From the IMG/VR virus record IMGVR_UViG_3300021185_003122, positions 1 through 64,000 of that record: 64,000 nucleotides of DNA; one strand, written 5' to 3'. The position numbers and the translations under genes are program-made. The stretch is from a virus. Positions 31,029-39,959 of the stretch are shown here, one piece after another. The first letter of the stretch is position 1; every line of letters starts with the position of its first letter. Under the pieces are notes generated by a model, which did no database searches, had not been told where the DNA came from, and worked only from the letters and a program-made list of their open reading frames with translations.

Positions 31029-33245
31029 TTATACTAATTTATGATTTACTTTAAGGTCTTGTCTGTTGAATACTTCGTTAAGAGAGTCATTATCACCTAA
31101 TCCTGATACTATATGACCATCAACTATAAAGTTGTGCTCACTTTCGAATAGCTTATCACCATCTACTTCTAGGTTGTACCAGTTAGTAATATACATTTGC
31201 TCTACCTCTCCTACCTTATCTAGTGTAGTCCAGTTATTATCTACTAATACTGGGTGTTGAGGTTCTCCAATCATATTCTCTGTCTTAACTACATCTACTA
31301 CTGCTTCAGTTGGGTGAACTAATGCTTTAGTAACTATACCTTCGACAAACTCTCCATTTCTAAATGATTTTACTTTATCTCCTTCTACTACTTCTCCAAT
31401 TGGTTTAGTAGTTCCATCAAACATCTCTACTTGAGAATCGTAAGTAAAACATTTCCAGTTATGTACTAAGTATCCGTTAGCATAGAAATTATAGTTATCA
31501 GCAACGTCATCTAATCTATATACAGTTACTTCTCCTTCTTGAACTTCTATTCCTTTTACTTCTACTTCGTTATTGTCTTTAGATACTAATTTATCTCCTT
31601 CTGTTAAGTCTTGAGCAACTGTCCAGCCTTTTCCAGCAACATATAATCTATGAAGAGGAGTAGAAATAATCTCATCTCCTTCTAGAGTTACCTTAATAAC
31701 TTTATCTACTTGACTTGACTTAACACTTCCTACTGTAGCTGGCTCTCCTTCTCCTGTTTTTTCATTCCAAGATAAAAGCTCATCTCCTGATACTACATCT
31801 TCGATGTTTTTAGTATCTCCATTAGATAGAGTAATTACTGTACCTGCAGGGAAACAGTTGTGAGTTACAATCTTCAAGTGAGTGTTTTCATCTGCAAGGA
31901 AGAATGTATCTGTAGTTTCCATATCTACAACGTGTACATTATATGATCCGCTTAATACTTCAGCTTCATTACTAGCAATTGGAACTAATGAACCAGAACT
32001 ATTAATTAATGAATGGACAGCTGGATCAACATCTACTAATGTTTCATACTTTAACTTATTAGAACCTGACTCATGTACTAAGATAGCAGATGCTCCTGAT
32101 ATTCTAATAGGTCCACTTCCTGATGGTGTTAAGTTAAAGATAATTCCATATGGTAATGAAAGCTCTACGTTATTAATAAGAACTGAGCTAGTAATGTAAG
32201 AACCAGAAGGTAAATCTGAACCTGCATGTTCCCATTCTAGATATTCTGTAGCAACATCACTATCAGGTGAACCTGAAATGAAATATGATTTAAATGTATC
32301 ACTTACAGCTGCTCCTGAAATAGCTACGATAGTTCCATCATCTTTTACTAATTCTTCTTCTTCAAATATTCCACCGTAATCAGTTCCTACACCAAATACT
32401 GGAGTGTTAGTTGCAAATTCAAAGTAATGTTGATTACCAAATTGATGAGCTAATTGAGAGTCAGAAGCATCTGTAGAAGTTGGTTTTTCTAGAACTGCTT
32501 CAGTTTCTGTGTATGCAAGAATGCTTTGCGATAAAGCTGTACCATAAACAACACTGTATAATCTAGTTGATACTGCTTTACTTCCAGAAACATTTTCGTA
32601 ATAATTTTGAATTAATGAATTACCATCCTTAATTTCATCAATAAAATTAGTATATCTATCATCTGAACCAGAAGTAGAATGACCAATCTTATAAAACTTT
32701 AATGGTTGGTACATAGTAGTAGTTGTATCTTTAACTACAATGTCAGGCATGTTAGATGAATTAAAAGTTCTATCTAAAGTATCTACTACTCCTTCTGAAG
32801 AAGAATAGTAATAAGATGCTGCTGATCCTGAATCATTATTGTCATAAAATAATTCTAATATGTTTAGATTATTTTTTGCGTATGTACTGTCTAAGATTGC
32901 TGCTTCATCATATGCCAGTCTTAAAATAAACTTACTATCACTATCCGAAATAGATGTAGGATAGATAGTAGTTCCTTCTTCAATAGTTTTATTGAAGGTT
33001 AATGCTGAACCAGTATAGTCTGATGCTATACTAGATGAGAAGTGATTTACAAAGTCAGTTTGATGATCTTTGTAAACTACATGAATCTCAGTAATATTGT
33101 TTGAGTCCCATACTGGGTATAGGGATGAATAGTCGAAATGCGTAAAGGCAGCTGATGCAATACCTGTATCAGTGTTTATTTCTAAAAGCCTTAGGTTATC
33201 CGAACTATCTGTTGCAAAGTCTGCTGAAAATAAGGTACCTTTCAT
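31029..33245 (-). CDS. SGS-rich structural protein ending in two tandem Hint domains
   Basis: The 738-residue protein has a 463-residue SGS-rich N-terminal region, like the tail proteins of this phage. The first Hint domain spans 464-596, from CFPAGTVITLSNGDTKNIED to NFYANGYLVHN. The second starts at Cys599 (CFTYDSQVEMFDGTTKPIGE) and runs nearly to the end, without a terminal His-Asn. After the first domain comes Trp instead of Cys, Ser or Thr, so classical splicing should fail and cleavage or transfer is more likely, as in bacterial intein-like domains. The protein may be cut or linked to a partner during assembly. Confidence 0.75.
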   Translation of the reverse strand: MKGTLFSADFATDSSDNLRLLEINTDTGIASAAFTHFDYSSLYPVWDSNNITEIHVVYKDHQTDFVNHFSSSIASDYTGSALTFNKTIEEGTTIYPTSISDSDSKFILRLAYDEAAILDSTYAKNNLNILELFYDNNDSGSAASYYYSSSEGVVDTLDRTFNSSNMPDIVVKDTTTTMYQPLKFYKIGHSTSGSDDRYTNFIDEIKDGNSLIQNYYENVSGSKAVSTRLYSVVYGTALSQSILAYTETEAVLEKPTSTDASDSQLAHQFGNQHYFEFATNTPVFGVGTDYGGIFEEEELVKDDGTIVAISGAAVSDTFKSYFISGSPDSDVATEYLEWEHAGSDLPSGSYITSSVLINNVELSLPYGIIFNLTPSGSGPIRISGASAILVHESGSNKLKYETLVDVDPAVHSLINSSGSLVPIASNEAEVLSGSYNVHVVDMETTDTFFLADENTHLKIVTHNCFPAGTVITLSNGDTKNIEDVVSGDELLSWNEKTGEGEPATVGSVKSSQVDKVIKVTLEGDEIISTPLHRLYVAGKGWTVAQDLTEGDKLVSKDNNEVEVKGIEVQEGEVTVYRLDDVADNYNFYANGYLVHNWKCFTYDSQVEMFDGTTKPIGEVVEGDKVKSFRNGEFVEGIVTKALVHPTEAVVDVVKTENMIGEPQHPVLVDNNWTTLDKVGEVEQMYITNWYNLEVDGDKLFESEHNFIVDGHIVSGLGDNDSLNEVFNRQDLKVNHKLV

Positions 33246-33287
33246 AGTGTTGTTAGTTAAATCTAGATTTACTTATAAATATCATGT

Positions 33288-33629
33288 TTAGGCAAATAAA
33301 TGACGAATCCATGCAATTAATCCATTAATATTTAATGCAACCAAGTTCCATTGCTTTCTAGAAGCTGTTTGAATCATTACACAGACGAATCCTATAATAT
33401 AAAATATAGGTTCTATAGTCCATTGAGCAGCTATTAAGAATCCTGTTCCCATATAGCCTACCCTTGAAGCAAACTTCTCATATGAAGATAGTTTACGTCT
33501 ATATGATAAATATCTTAAAAATGATCGATACCAACGAAACTCACACTGAGAGCAGGTGAGCTTTTTTGGAGTCTTGAAGTGTTTTTCAAGCTTTAGTTTA
33601 TTACATTTGTTACATTTACGCTTAACCAT
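33288..33629 (-). CDS. Zinc-ribbon membrane protein
   Basis: The 113-residue protein has CNKC and CSQC at residues 6-9 and 26-29 (a zinc ribbon), then a basic stretch (YRSFLRYLSYRRKLSSYEK). One or two transmembrane helices follow (residues 66-87, IAAQWTIEPIFYIIGFVCVM). It overlaps the upstream Cys-rich ORF by 8 bases. It may tether a nucleic acid or protein to the inner membrane. The function is unknown. Confidence 0.55.
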   Translation of the reverse strand: MVKRKCNKCNKLKLEKHFKTPKKLTCSQCEFRWYRSFLRYLSYRRKLSSYEKFASRVGYMGTGFLIAAQWTIEPIFYIIGFVCVMIQTASRKQWNLVALNINGLIAWIRHLFA

Positions 33630-33837
33630 ATATGTTAATATAGCACTTTTTACACAATTGACCAGCGCCTTCTACATAAAAGTTTCTAAAGTGTATATTA
33701 GTACCTCTTGTATATTCTGTATCTTCCCAACAGGTAACACATTTTTCAAAAGTATCTGGTATCATATCTTCATCTATGTAATGAGCTCCTGAACTACACA
33801 TCGCAGTCTTCTTTATGTTTACTAAACCATCCTCCAC
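33622..33837 (-). CDS. Small Cys-rich zinc-binding protein
   Basis: The 71-residue protein contains three Cys clusters (MCSSGAH, CVTC, LCKKC), a likely two-zinc fold. It overlaps the upstream 54-residue ORF by 44 bases and the downstream gene by 8. No family is recognised. Confidence 0.55.
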   Translation of the reverse strand: MEDGLVNIKKTAMCSSGAHYIDEDMIPDTFEKCVTCWEDTEYTRGTNIHFRNFYVEGAGQLCKKCYINIYG

Positions 33838-33958
33838 ACTTACATTTAATCCAGTAAGTCGTAGTAGCTATTAATGGTGAAGCAGCAGCGGCAGTCCAAA
33901 TGTTTGGGTGCCAATGCTCTCCACAAAATCCTAACGTATGTCTTATAACTTCTACCAT
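33794..33958 (-). CDS. 54-residue protein with His/Cys residues and a hydrophobic segment
   Basis: The ORF starts in a TAATG overlap with the DUF932 gene stop. It encodes MVEVIRHTLGFCGEHWHPNI, a hydrophobic Ala/Thr stretch, then WIKCKCGGWF. Two Cys-containing ends flank a possible membrane segment. The 44-base overlap with the next ORF lowers certainty. Confidence 0.5.
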   Translation of the reverse strand: MVEVIRHTLGFCGEHWHPNIWTAAAASPLIATTTYWIKCKCGGWFSKHKEDCDV

Positions 33959-34800
33959 TATACTAATGCTGTAGCTAACTTAAACAACTCTTTATTTACT
34001 TTCATATCCTTCTCAAAGGATTTGATCTTTCTAACCTTTCTAACTTTAGCACCTCTCAATGCAGCATGAAACTCTCCTTGAGTAATCTTCTCTTGAACTA
34101 CATTGAAGACTCTCCAAAGGTCATCTCCTTTATCAGCATCTCTTTTAGGGTCTAAAATATCTTCTATAGTTTCAGCATCATAATCAAACTTGGTAGCTTC
34201 TTCACTGCCTGGAGTAATATTAGCTCTAATTAACATAGCATCTAAAGCTAGTTTATTCTTCTCTTCTTGAGTAAGAACTCTATCCTTCATATCATTCATA
34301 ACCTTAACCTTATTAGGAAGATCAGCTACAGCTTGATTGACTACGCCTCTCAACTCATCAAACGTATAACCTTTATGCTTAATCTTAAAGTCACTAAACT
34401 GTTCATCAGCAACAACTAAACCATTAGAACATACTAATCTAAATATACCAACGCTAAACTTAAACGCTTGCATACCATCATGAGAGTTAGTCATAATAAT
34501 TCTAGGAAAAGAATCATCACCGTCACTACCTTTAATTTTAATCTCAGGGTTCTGGAAAGCAATCATATGCTTACTAAATATAGTACCATTACCTCTGCCT
34601 TTTCTTTGAGCAGCTTGAACCGGTTTCCAACCTAACTTATCTAAATCATCTATAATCGTTTCAGTATTAACGAATAGATATCTTTTACTAACATCTGGGT
34701 TAGTAGGAGCCTCAGCGAACGCTAGAGGACAAACTTCTTTTAATTGTTCCTTACTCATATAATCTTGAGCACTATTGAAACTTAACATAACATCTGACAT
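33958..34800 (-). CDS. DUF932-family phage/plasmid protein
   Basis: The 280-residue protein shows the DUF932 core: IIMTNSHDGMQAFKFSVGIF, then RLVCSNGLVVADEQFSDFKI and KHKG. This family is widespread in phages and plasmids. Its role is not known precisely, though links to DNA metabolism are suspected. It has its own promoter and follows the RecA-fold ATPase gene, which supports a DNA-handling role. Confidence 0.75.
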   Translation of the reverse strand: MSDVMLSFNSAQDYMSKEQLKEVCPLAFAEAPTNPDVSKRYLFVNTETIIDDLDKLGWKPVQAAQRKGRGNGTIFSKHMIAFQNPEIKIKGSDGDDSFPRIIMTNSHDGMQAFKFSVGIFRLVCSNGLVVADEQFSDFKIKHKGYTFDELRGVVNQAVADLPNKVKVMNDMKDRVLTQEEKNKLALDAMLIRANITPGSEEATKFDYDAETIEDILDPKRDADKGDDLWRVFNVVQEKITQGEFHAALRGAKVRKVRKIKSFEKDMKVNKELFKLATALV

Positions 34801-34823
34801 AACTTATTTATTTTTATTTATTA

Positions 34824-34855
34824 TTAATATACGAATTATCTTTGTAACTACCAAC
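34824..34855 (-). promoter_or_regulatory. Promoter, GTTGG-N19-TATATTAA
   Basis: TATATTAA is at 34824-34831 and GTTG at 34852-34855, upstream of the DUF932 gene. Confidence 0.65.
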
Positions 34856-34862
34856 TAATTGA

Positions 34863-35603
34863 CTAACTTTCTGCACCTATAGTACCTTGCCAGCCAACTC
34901 TATTTCTATTCTGTAAGCTAAATAACCTTACAGACATATCTCCTCCTCTACGATTTTTAGAGAAGTAAAAGGTTCTTTCACCTTCTTTAGTCCATTCCAT
35001 ATGAGCCATTCCAGTCATCATATGTTTGAATCTATTACTTCCGGCAAACTCTCCACCTTTAGTAACTTGCTGAATAACTAGAAATGCAGTATTGATATTA
35101 GCATCGTTTTCACCTAAGTTATGTTTTTCGAATAAATTAAGTAATTCAGTTTCAGCTTTTTTAGATGACATCCATCCTTTGTGAGTATCTACTATAGCAT
35201 TTTGAACCTCAGCCATAGAGTCAATTAGAACAACATCCCATCCTTTTGACAGAATATCATTACATACATCTAAGGCATTCTCTTCAGCATAGTCACCCAT
35301 AAATAAAATAGGAAGATCACCAAACTTAGGATATCTTTTCACATACCCGTACATATCTATGCTATTCATCTCTCCGGAAATAAACAGTACCTTCTTACCT
35401 TGCTTTTCTAAGTCAGCTAACATATCCATCATAACAGTAGTCTTTCCTATTCCAGGATCACCTACGATAGCATAGTTAGTTCCTTTCATCAAACCTCCTT
35501 GTGATGAAAAATGTGAATCAACGATTCGTCCTGATTTCATTGGACGAAATAGAGAAGGATCGAATGTTACGTCCTTCATTTTTACAGTACTAATTGTTTT
35601 CAT
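34863..35603 (-). CDS. RecA-fold ATPase (RadA/DnaB-like)
   Basis: The 246-residue protein has a Walker A motif GDPGIGKTT (residues 48-56), Walker B DVVLIDS (near 120), a FISGEM strand and a late RNRVGWQGT. This is the core of RadA/Sms or DnaB-type ATPases. It lacks N-terminal and C-terminal accessory domains, so it is a minimal motor, possibly for recombination or branch migration. It has its own promoter at 35619-35650. Confidence 0.75.
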   Translation of the reverse strand: MKTISTVKMKDVTFDPSLFRPMKSGRIVDSHFSSQGGLMKGTNYAIVGDPGIGKTTVMMDMLADLEKQGKKVLFISGEMNSIDMYGYVKRYPKFGDLPILFMGDYAEENALDVCNDILSKGWDVVLIDSMAEVQNAIVDTHKGWMSSKKAETELLNLFEKHNLGENDANINTAFLVIQQVTKGGEFAGSNRFKHMMTGMAHMEWTKEGERTFYFSKNRRGGDMSVRLFSLQNRNRVGWQGTIGAES

Positions 35604-35618
35604 AACCTTTATTTGACA

Positions 35619-35650
35619 TAAATATACGAACTTTATCTCAGTAAGCCAAC
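35619..35650 (-). promoter_or_regulatory. Promoter, GTTGG-N19-TATATTTA
   Basis: TATATTTA is at 35619-35626 and GTTG at 35647-35650. The leader ends AAAGGTTATG. Confidence 0.7.
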
Positions 35651-35653
35651 TTT

Positions 35654-36913
35654 TTAACTGACTATTTTAATAAATTTTCCACCTGAGTATTTCCATTTTA
35701 TATTATTAGAGAAATCATTTGAAGTAAAATAAATTTCTCCATCCTTATTATAAATGGACATCCAATAGATCCATCCCCTTTGTGGATTATCAACATAAGA
35801 TCTTGCTTCATTGACTCCATAATCAAAATAGTTAAAAGTAACATCAGTCAATGTTGCTCCATCTATGACTTGAATAAATGTACTTTCATAAAATGGATCT
35901 ATTTGAGTTCTAGTTAAAAATATTTCCATTATATTATCTCCATTCATATCATAAAAATCTATATCAGTTATAACACTCCAAGGAGATAGAGATGGAAGCT
36001 CTATTATATCATGATAACCTTCTGATGAGCCTTTAATAATAACAGATGGGGTAACGTCTCCTCCTAAGTAATCTTGTTCATGACCTGCTAGAAATATATC
36101 ATTATATCCATCATTGTCATAATCAACTATCTCAGTAGAAAATTTCATCTGGAATTTATACTTATCATCATTACCTCCTATATAGTTATAGAATAAAATA
36201 TTATTATTATCATAAGAATCATAAGTTTCTTGCCTTAACGGAACTAAATCGAAACTACCTCCATTATTATAAAGAATGTAAGACTTATCTATTCTAGGAG
36301 CTAAAGCAAGAATATCTAAATCACCATCGTTGTCTAAATCTCCTGAAGCAGTAGAATGAAAATATCCTATGTTACTTTCATATCTAGTTTCTGTAAAAGT
36401 ACCGTCTCCATTATTCATAAGAAGTACATTATGCTCTCCAGGCCAAGGTTCGTAATCTAATCCAGTACCAGCAAAAAACATATCAGGATAAGAATCTGAA
36501 TTAAAGTCATTGACTATGCCTTTCCTACCATGAACTAATCCATTGAATGAACCAGGAGAGTAATTTGTACTGAAGGTATTGTCTTTGTTGCCTTTTAAAA
36601 ATAGAAACTTATTAACATTAGTAGTACCGTAATCAGAGTTACTATCAACTATATCTAATATTCCATCATTATCAAAATCAAGCATAACTGCATCCAAAGG
36701 AGGACTCCAATTAGAAAACTCTCTGTAATTATAATCTACTTCCGGAAGCGGAATAGAAGTAAAGTAAGACGGTTTAGAATAATCTATATTAAAATTATCT
36801 ATTAGTTTATTTTCTATTGGTATTGGAGTAGGAGTAGGAAGAGGTTCATAAACATCTTCTTTACTACATCCAATTAGAAAAATTAATATTATAGAAGTTA
36901 AAAATTTATTCAT
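35654..36913 (-). CDS. Surface lipoprotein with VCBS/FG-GAP repeats
   Basis: The 419-residue protein has a signal peptide with lipobox LIGC and SKED after the Cys, like the Bacteroidota surface-export signal. Repeats with Ca-binding loops follow: DFDNDGILDIV, DFNSDSYPDMF, DLDNDGDLDIL, DYDNDGYNDIF and DMNGDNIMEIF. These are VCBS/FG-GAP blades, which usually build a beta-propeller for adhesion or carbohydrate binding. It follows a glycosyltransferase gene by one base. It may coat the infected cell and block superinfection. That is inference. Confidence 0.75.
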   Translation of the reverse strand: MNKFLTSIILIFLIGCSKEDVYEPLPTPTPIPIENKLIDNFNIDYSKPSYFTSIPLPEVDYNYREFSNWSPPLDAVMLDFDNDGILDIVDSNSDYGTTNVNKFLFLKGNKDNTFSTNYSPGSFNGLVHGRKGIVNDFNSDSYPDMFFAGTGLDYEPWPGEHNVLLMNNGDGTFTETRYESNIGYFHSTASGDLDNDGDLDILALAPRIDKSYILYNNGGSFDLVPLRQETYDSYDNNNILFYNYIGGNDDKYKFQMKFSTEIVDYDNDGYNDIFLAGHEQDYLGGDVTPSVIIKGSSEGYHDIIELPSLSPWSVITDIDFYDMNGDNIMEIFLTRTQIDPFYESTFIQVIDGATLTDVTFNYFDYGVNEARSYVDNPQRGWIYWMSIYNKDGEIYFTSNDFSNNIKWKYSGGKFIKIVS

Positions 36914-36914
36914 A

Positions 36915-37703
36915 TTATAATTTTACGTTTGTAAAGGTTTCATGAATAGCTTTTAATGACTTTAATCTTACATCAGAAGATCTTCCTACTGCATGGTAAA
37001 TAAATGATTCATATTTGAACCTATTATCTTTCAGTAACTTTTTATTAATAACAAAGTCCTGATTTCTCTGACTGTATTTAGTATATGGTTCATAATTACC
37101 ATCTACATTCATTCTATTATATTTTGAATCTAATATTATTCTAGGAATATTTAACTTAACTATTAGATAACAAAGAACCATTTGTTCTGGCCAGTGAGAC
37201 ATCCATGCTACTTTAGAAAACTTATCAGTAAGATTATCGTTATCAAACAAATGCTTCATTTCTTTTGTGTAGACTACTACTCCGGAATTAAAACAAGATT
37301 CAATATCAAAATAATCTAGCCCAGTTCTAAACATCAATTCGGAATAATTTTGCATAAAGAATGAAATATCTAAATGAATCGAATTGGGAACTGCAGCAAC
37401 ATAGCCAGCAGGAACTTGTTCAAATAAATTAGGACAAATAGGATTTATATAGCATGTATCATCCAACCAGAGAACTTTATCATATCTCTCTAATGCTTCT
37501 TTAACCCATAATAATTTTTTAAGGTATGCTTTATTATTACTTCTACCTATTTTAAAATTATTTAGATCATCAGGAATTGTTATGTCACTACAAATGTGAA
37601 CATCGGCATCTACTTTTTTAGCATACTCATACATTGAGTAATAAGAATACTTTTTAAAAGGTCTGTTGCCTATACTTCCAGTAAGAATAACTTTGTTCTT
37701 CAT
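36915..37703 (-). CDS. Glycosyltransferase, GT-A type
   Basis: The 262-residue protein has a nucleotide-sugar-binding start (KNKVILTGSIGNRPFKKYSY), then KVLWLDDTCYINP, where the DD motif is typical of metal-binding GT-A enzymes. GVVVYTKEMKHLF follows later. It is monodirectional with the VCBS lipoprotein gene downstream. A hexosyl transfer is likely. The acceptor is unknown. Confidence 0.65.
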   Translation of the reverse strand: MKNKVILTGSIGNRPFKKYSYYSMYEYAKKVDADVHICSDITIPDDLNNFKIGRSNNKAYLKKLLWVKEALERYDKVLWLDDTCYINPICPNLFEQVPAGYVAAVPNSIHLDISFFMQNYSELMFRTGLDYFDIESCFNSGVVVYTKEMKHLFDNDNLTDKFSKVAWMSHWPEQMVLCYLIVKLNIPRIILDSKYNRMNVDGNYEPYTKYSQRNQDFVINKKLLKDNRFKYESFIYHAVGRSSDVRLKSLKAIHETFTNVKL

Positions 37704-37721
37704 ATATAACCTTTATTGACA

Positions 37722-37753
37722 TAAAGATAAGAAAAAAAAGTCACTTATCCAAC
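37722..37753 (-). promoter_or_regulatory. Promoter, GTTGG-N19-TATCTTTA
   Basis: TATCTTTA is at 37722-37729 and GTTG at 37750-37753. It drives the glycosyltransferase and lipoprotein genes. Confidence 0.65.
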
Positions 37754-37754
37754 T

Positions 37755-38720
37755 TTATTTAAGTAATTCAGGAGATGGATTACTTATCTTTTTATTGATT
37801 TGTCTGTACCTTTGTATGAAGTAACTTGCTATGTCTTTATGAAACTCTTGATCATAATGAAGATAATCCCTAGACTTAGAATAAGTTCTTTTCATCTTAA
37901 ACTTTTTACCTAAAGTAAGAGAGCAGTATTCTTCATATTCATGCCCATAATAATTTGGGTTAGGCATAAATATTAGATTAATATTATTAGATTCACATAA
38001 GTACTGAATAGCATTTATATTTCTTTTGAATGACAATGCCATACTTTCTTCAGTTAAAAAGTAATTCCTATAATTTTCTATAAGCTCTTTTCTTCTGGTA
38101 TCTATACCATCTGGATCCTTATCGTACACATTTAAAATAGCAGGAGTCAAAGTAGTCTTTCTAACATAATTATAATCTTCCGACCAGTAGTAATAAAGCT
38201 CTCTTGCTCTTTCCGGAATCAAAAGCATTACTGTATCTATCTTCATCCTAGGAAGTTCATATGCAAGAACTTTGTACGCCTCACTGAGCGAACCTCCAGG
38301 TATTCCTCCGTTTAAAACTGGTTTGTTCAAAGATTTAGAAACTAAATAAGGCCAGACTTTATCTTCAAAATTACCGGCACCGAAAGTATCACTGCACCCT
38401 AATGTAAGTATAGAGTTTTCTTTATGAACTACTTTGTCTGCTGTACATCTTCTATATCCGAACTTATTGTATCTATACCTTAAGTGAATGATGTCTCCAT
38501 ATTCATCTACCCAGCCTTTCTTTATATACTTTTTAAATAATTTTGGATCCTTGATGTCTTCTCTCAATTGATCAACTCCTTTTTGTTCAACATCTTCTTG
38601 CAACTTATTTTGAAACATATGATGCTTACCAAAAATGATTGGAGAGATATATGAAGAACTAAAATTATCTGTGTTTAAAAAATTATTACAGGCTTTGTTT
38701 AAGGCTTCTATATCCTTCAT
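37755..38720 (-). CDS. SGNH/GDSL-family hydrolase
   Basis: The 321-residue protein carries LTLGCSDTFGAGN near residue 105, with GCSD in place of GDS, then NGGIPGGSLSEA and a late DYLHYD, giving a Ser/Asp/His catalytic set typical of SGNH esterases. Such enzymes remove acetyl groups from polysaccharides. Its gene overlaps the next downstream one by one base. A role in trimming host surface glycans is plausible. Confidence 0.7.
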   Translation of the reverse strand: MKDIEALNKACNNFLNTDNFSSSYISPIIFGKHHMFQNKLQEDVEQKGVDQLREDIKDPKLFKKYIKKGWVDEYGDIIHLRYRYNKFGYRRCTADKVVHKENSILTLGCSDTFGAGNFEDKVWPYLVSKSLNKPVLNGGIPGGSLSEAYKVLAYELPRMKIDTVMLLIPERARELYYYWSEDYNYVRKTTLTPAILNVYDKDPDGIDTRRKELIENYRNYFLTEESMALSFKRNINAIQYLCESNNINLIFMPNPNYYGHEYEEYCSLTLGKKFKMKRTYSKSRDYLHYDQEFHKDIASYFIQRYRQINKKISNPSPELLK

Positions 38721-39010
38721 TATTTAATACTTTCTAAAAGCTTCCAACAGTCAATTTGCTCATCAGCTAACTCCTCTACATGAAGGTGTTCTAGACAGCT
38801 TTCAAGAGCATTTCTCCATTGTGATTTAGGAAGAGATATTTCATACATAGTATCAGCTTCTTCAAATGTAATCTCAAATAAAGGAGCAGAACGTTTATCT
38901 TTTCTAAATGCAGTATCTATTCCATTAACAATTGATCTTGTAACTGATAGCGTCTTTCTTTTAAATAAACCTTCGAATTCGTTTGTGTTATTAAAATGTA
39001 ATCTAACCAC
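38720..39010 (-). CDS. Small phage protein, GTG start proposed
   Basis: The ORF is open from an ATG at 39082, but that start would overlap the upstream gene by 80 bases. A GTG at 39008-39010, just before the upstream TAG, gives a 96-residue protein and a TAG-type coupling. An intermediate ATG at 39049 is also possible. Sequence motifs include FEGLFKRKTLSVTRSIVNGI and WKLLESIK. The function is unknown. Confidence 0.5.
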   Translation of the reverse strand: MVRLHFNNTNEFEGLFKRKTLSVTRSIVNGIDTAFRKDKRSAPLFEITFEEADTMYEISLPKSQWRNALESCLEHLHVEELADEQIDCWKLLESIK

Positions 39011-39320
39011 GGTTTTCTGATATTTTTCTAGCTTTATCCCAGATCTCATTCTTCTCAAAAGAACCTGTATCTGAAAAGTCAACTATGTTATTTGTGCCCC
39101 AAGTATAGACTGGGCCATGATATTCGTAAGTAGTCATAGGAACTACTACGTTACCTAGTTCAGCATAGTCTGGTTCTGTAATCCTTCTAGGACCGTTAAA
39201 TGCTCTAAAGTCTTTTGTAGTAACTCTAGTCCATTTCTCATTAAAGAATATTTCTAATACACCAGCAGTATTATATTCATTAATAAGACTCTGTTGTTCT
39301 AATCCTCTCTTTTCTGCCAT
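39003..39320 (-). CDS. Small phage protein, unknown
   Basis: The 105-residue protein (MAEKRGLEQQSLINEYNTAG) has a compact beta-rich core (EIFFNEKWTRVTTKDFRAFN, PMTTYEYHGPVYTWGTNNIV). It has its own promoter at 39336-39367. The family is not recognised. Confidence 0.5.
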   Translation of the reverse strand: MAEKRGLEQQSLINEYNTAGVLEIFFNEKWTRVTTKDFRAFNGPRRITEPDYAELGNVVVPMTTYEYHGPVYTWGTNNIVDFSDTGSFEKNEIWDKARKISENRG

Positions 39321-39335
39321 AACCTTTTATTTAAC

Positions 39336-39367
39336 TAAATATAAGAAAACTTATTTAGAATTCCAAC
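39336..39367 (-). promoter_or_regulatory. Promoter, GTTGG-N19-TATATTTA
   Basis: TATATTTA is at 39336-39343 and GTTG at 39364-39367. The leader ends AAAAGGTTATG. Confidence 0.7.
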
Positions 39368-39945
39368 TTATAGTCACTAAACTTTATCATATAAGAAGTC
39401 ATTTTAGTTCCGTTACCGTCTTTAAATTCGTACCCTTTTCTAAAGAACTTCTTTACATTGCCTGGACCAGCTAAATGTGCTGCTGCTAATATACCAGACT
39501 CTGTAATAAAAATACCATTGACAGTTTCTCCATGATACTTTTCTATCTGCCTTCTTAATATATGTTTATTGTGATTTAATAAAGCATACATAGCCTCTTC
39601 TTGAATTGAAGCATTAGCTAAAAACTCTCTATTAGATACATCTTTATATCCTAATGCGTTAAGAGTTTTTCTACCAAACTGATACTTGCCTAAATATCCA
39701 AATTGGTTAACTGCTTTATAATTTCCGGAAGACTCTCTCATTCCTAAGTCTTCTAAAAACTTTGTGTGATTTTTAATAATAAGCTCTACTTTTGGAGCTT
39801 CTATCTTTGGGGTAGTTTCGATCAAGGCCAAGGGCCTGAGAGGTTCTTCTACTACTGTTTCAACTGTCATTCTTGCCGCCATCGTAAATGCCATAACAAA
39901 TGTAGATGCTAAAGACACACCGATGGTTAAAATTAAGTTTCTCAT
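39355..39945 (-). CDS. Membrane-anchored lytic transglycosylase/lysozyme-like protein
   Basis: The 196-residue protein has an N-terminal signal-anchor helix (residues 2-22). A lysozyme-like domain follows, with MRESSGNYKAVNQFGYLGKY, QFG, and later GILAAAHLAGPGNVKKFF. The glutamate in ESSG is the likely acid catalyst, as in soluble lytic transglycosylases. It may cut peptidoglycan during infection or act in lysis alongside the amidase at 58040. It is not next to the holin genes, so a separate role is likely. Confidence 0.7.
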   Translation of the reverse strand: MRNLILTIGVSLASTFVMAFTMAARMTVETVVEEPLRPLALIETTPKIEAPKVELIIKNHTKFLEDLGMRESSGNYKAVNQFGYLGKYQFGRKTLNALGYKDVSNREFLANASIQEEAMYALLNHNKHILRRQIEKYHGETVNGIFITESGILAAAHLAGPGNVKKFFRKGYEFKDGNGTKMTSYMIKFSDYKLEF

Positions 39946-39959
39946 AAAATAGTTTTAAA

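Noticed and set aside
31029-33245. Functional protein-splicing intein
   Set aside because: The first Hint domain is followed by Trp, not by Cys, Ser or Thr, and the second lacks a terminal His-Asn. Classical splicing is unlikely.
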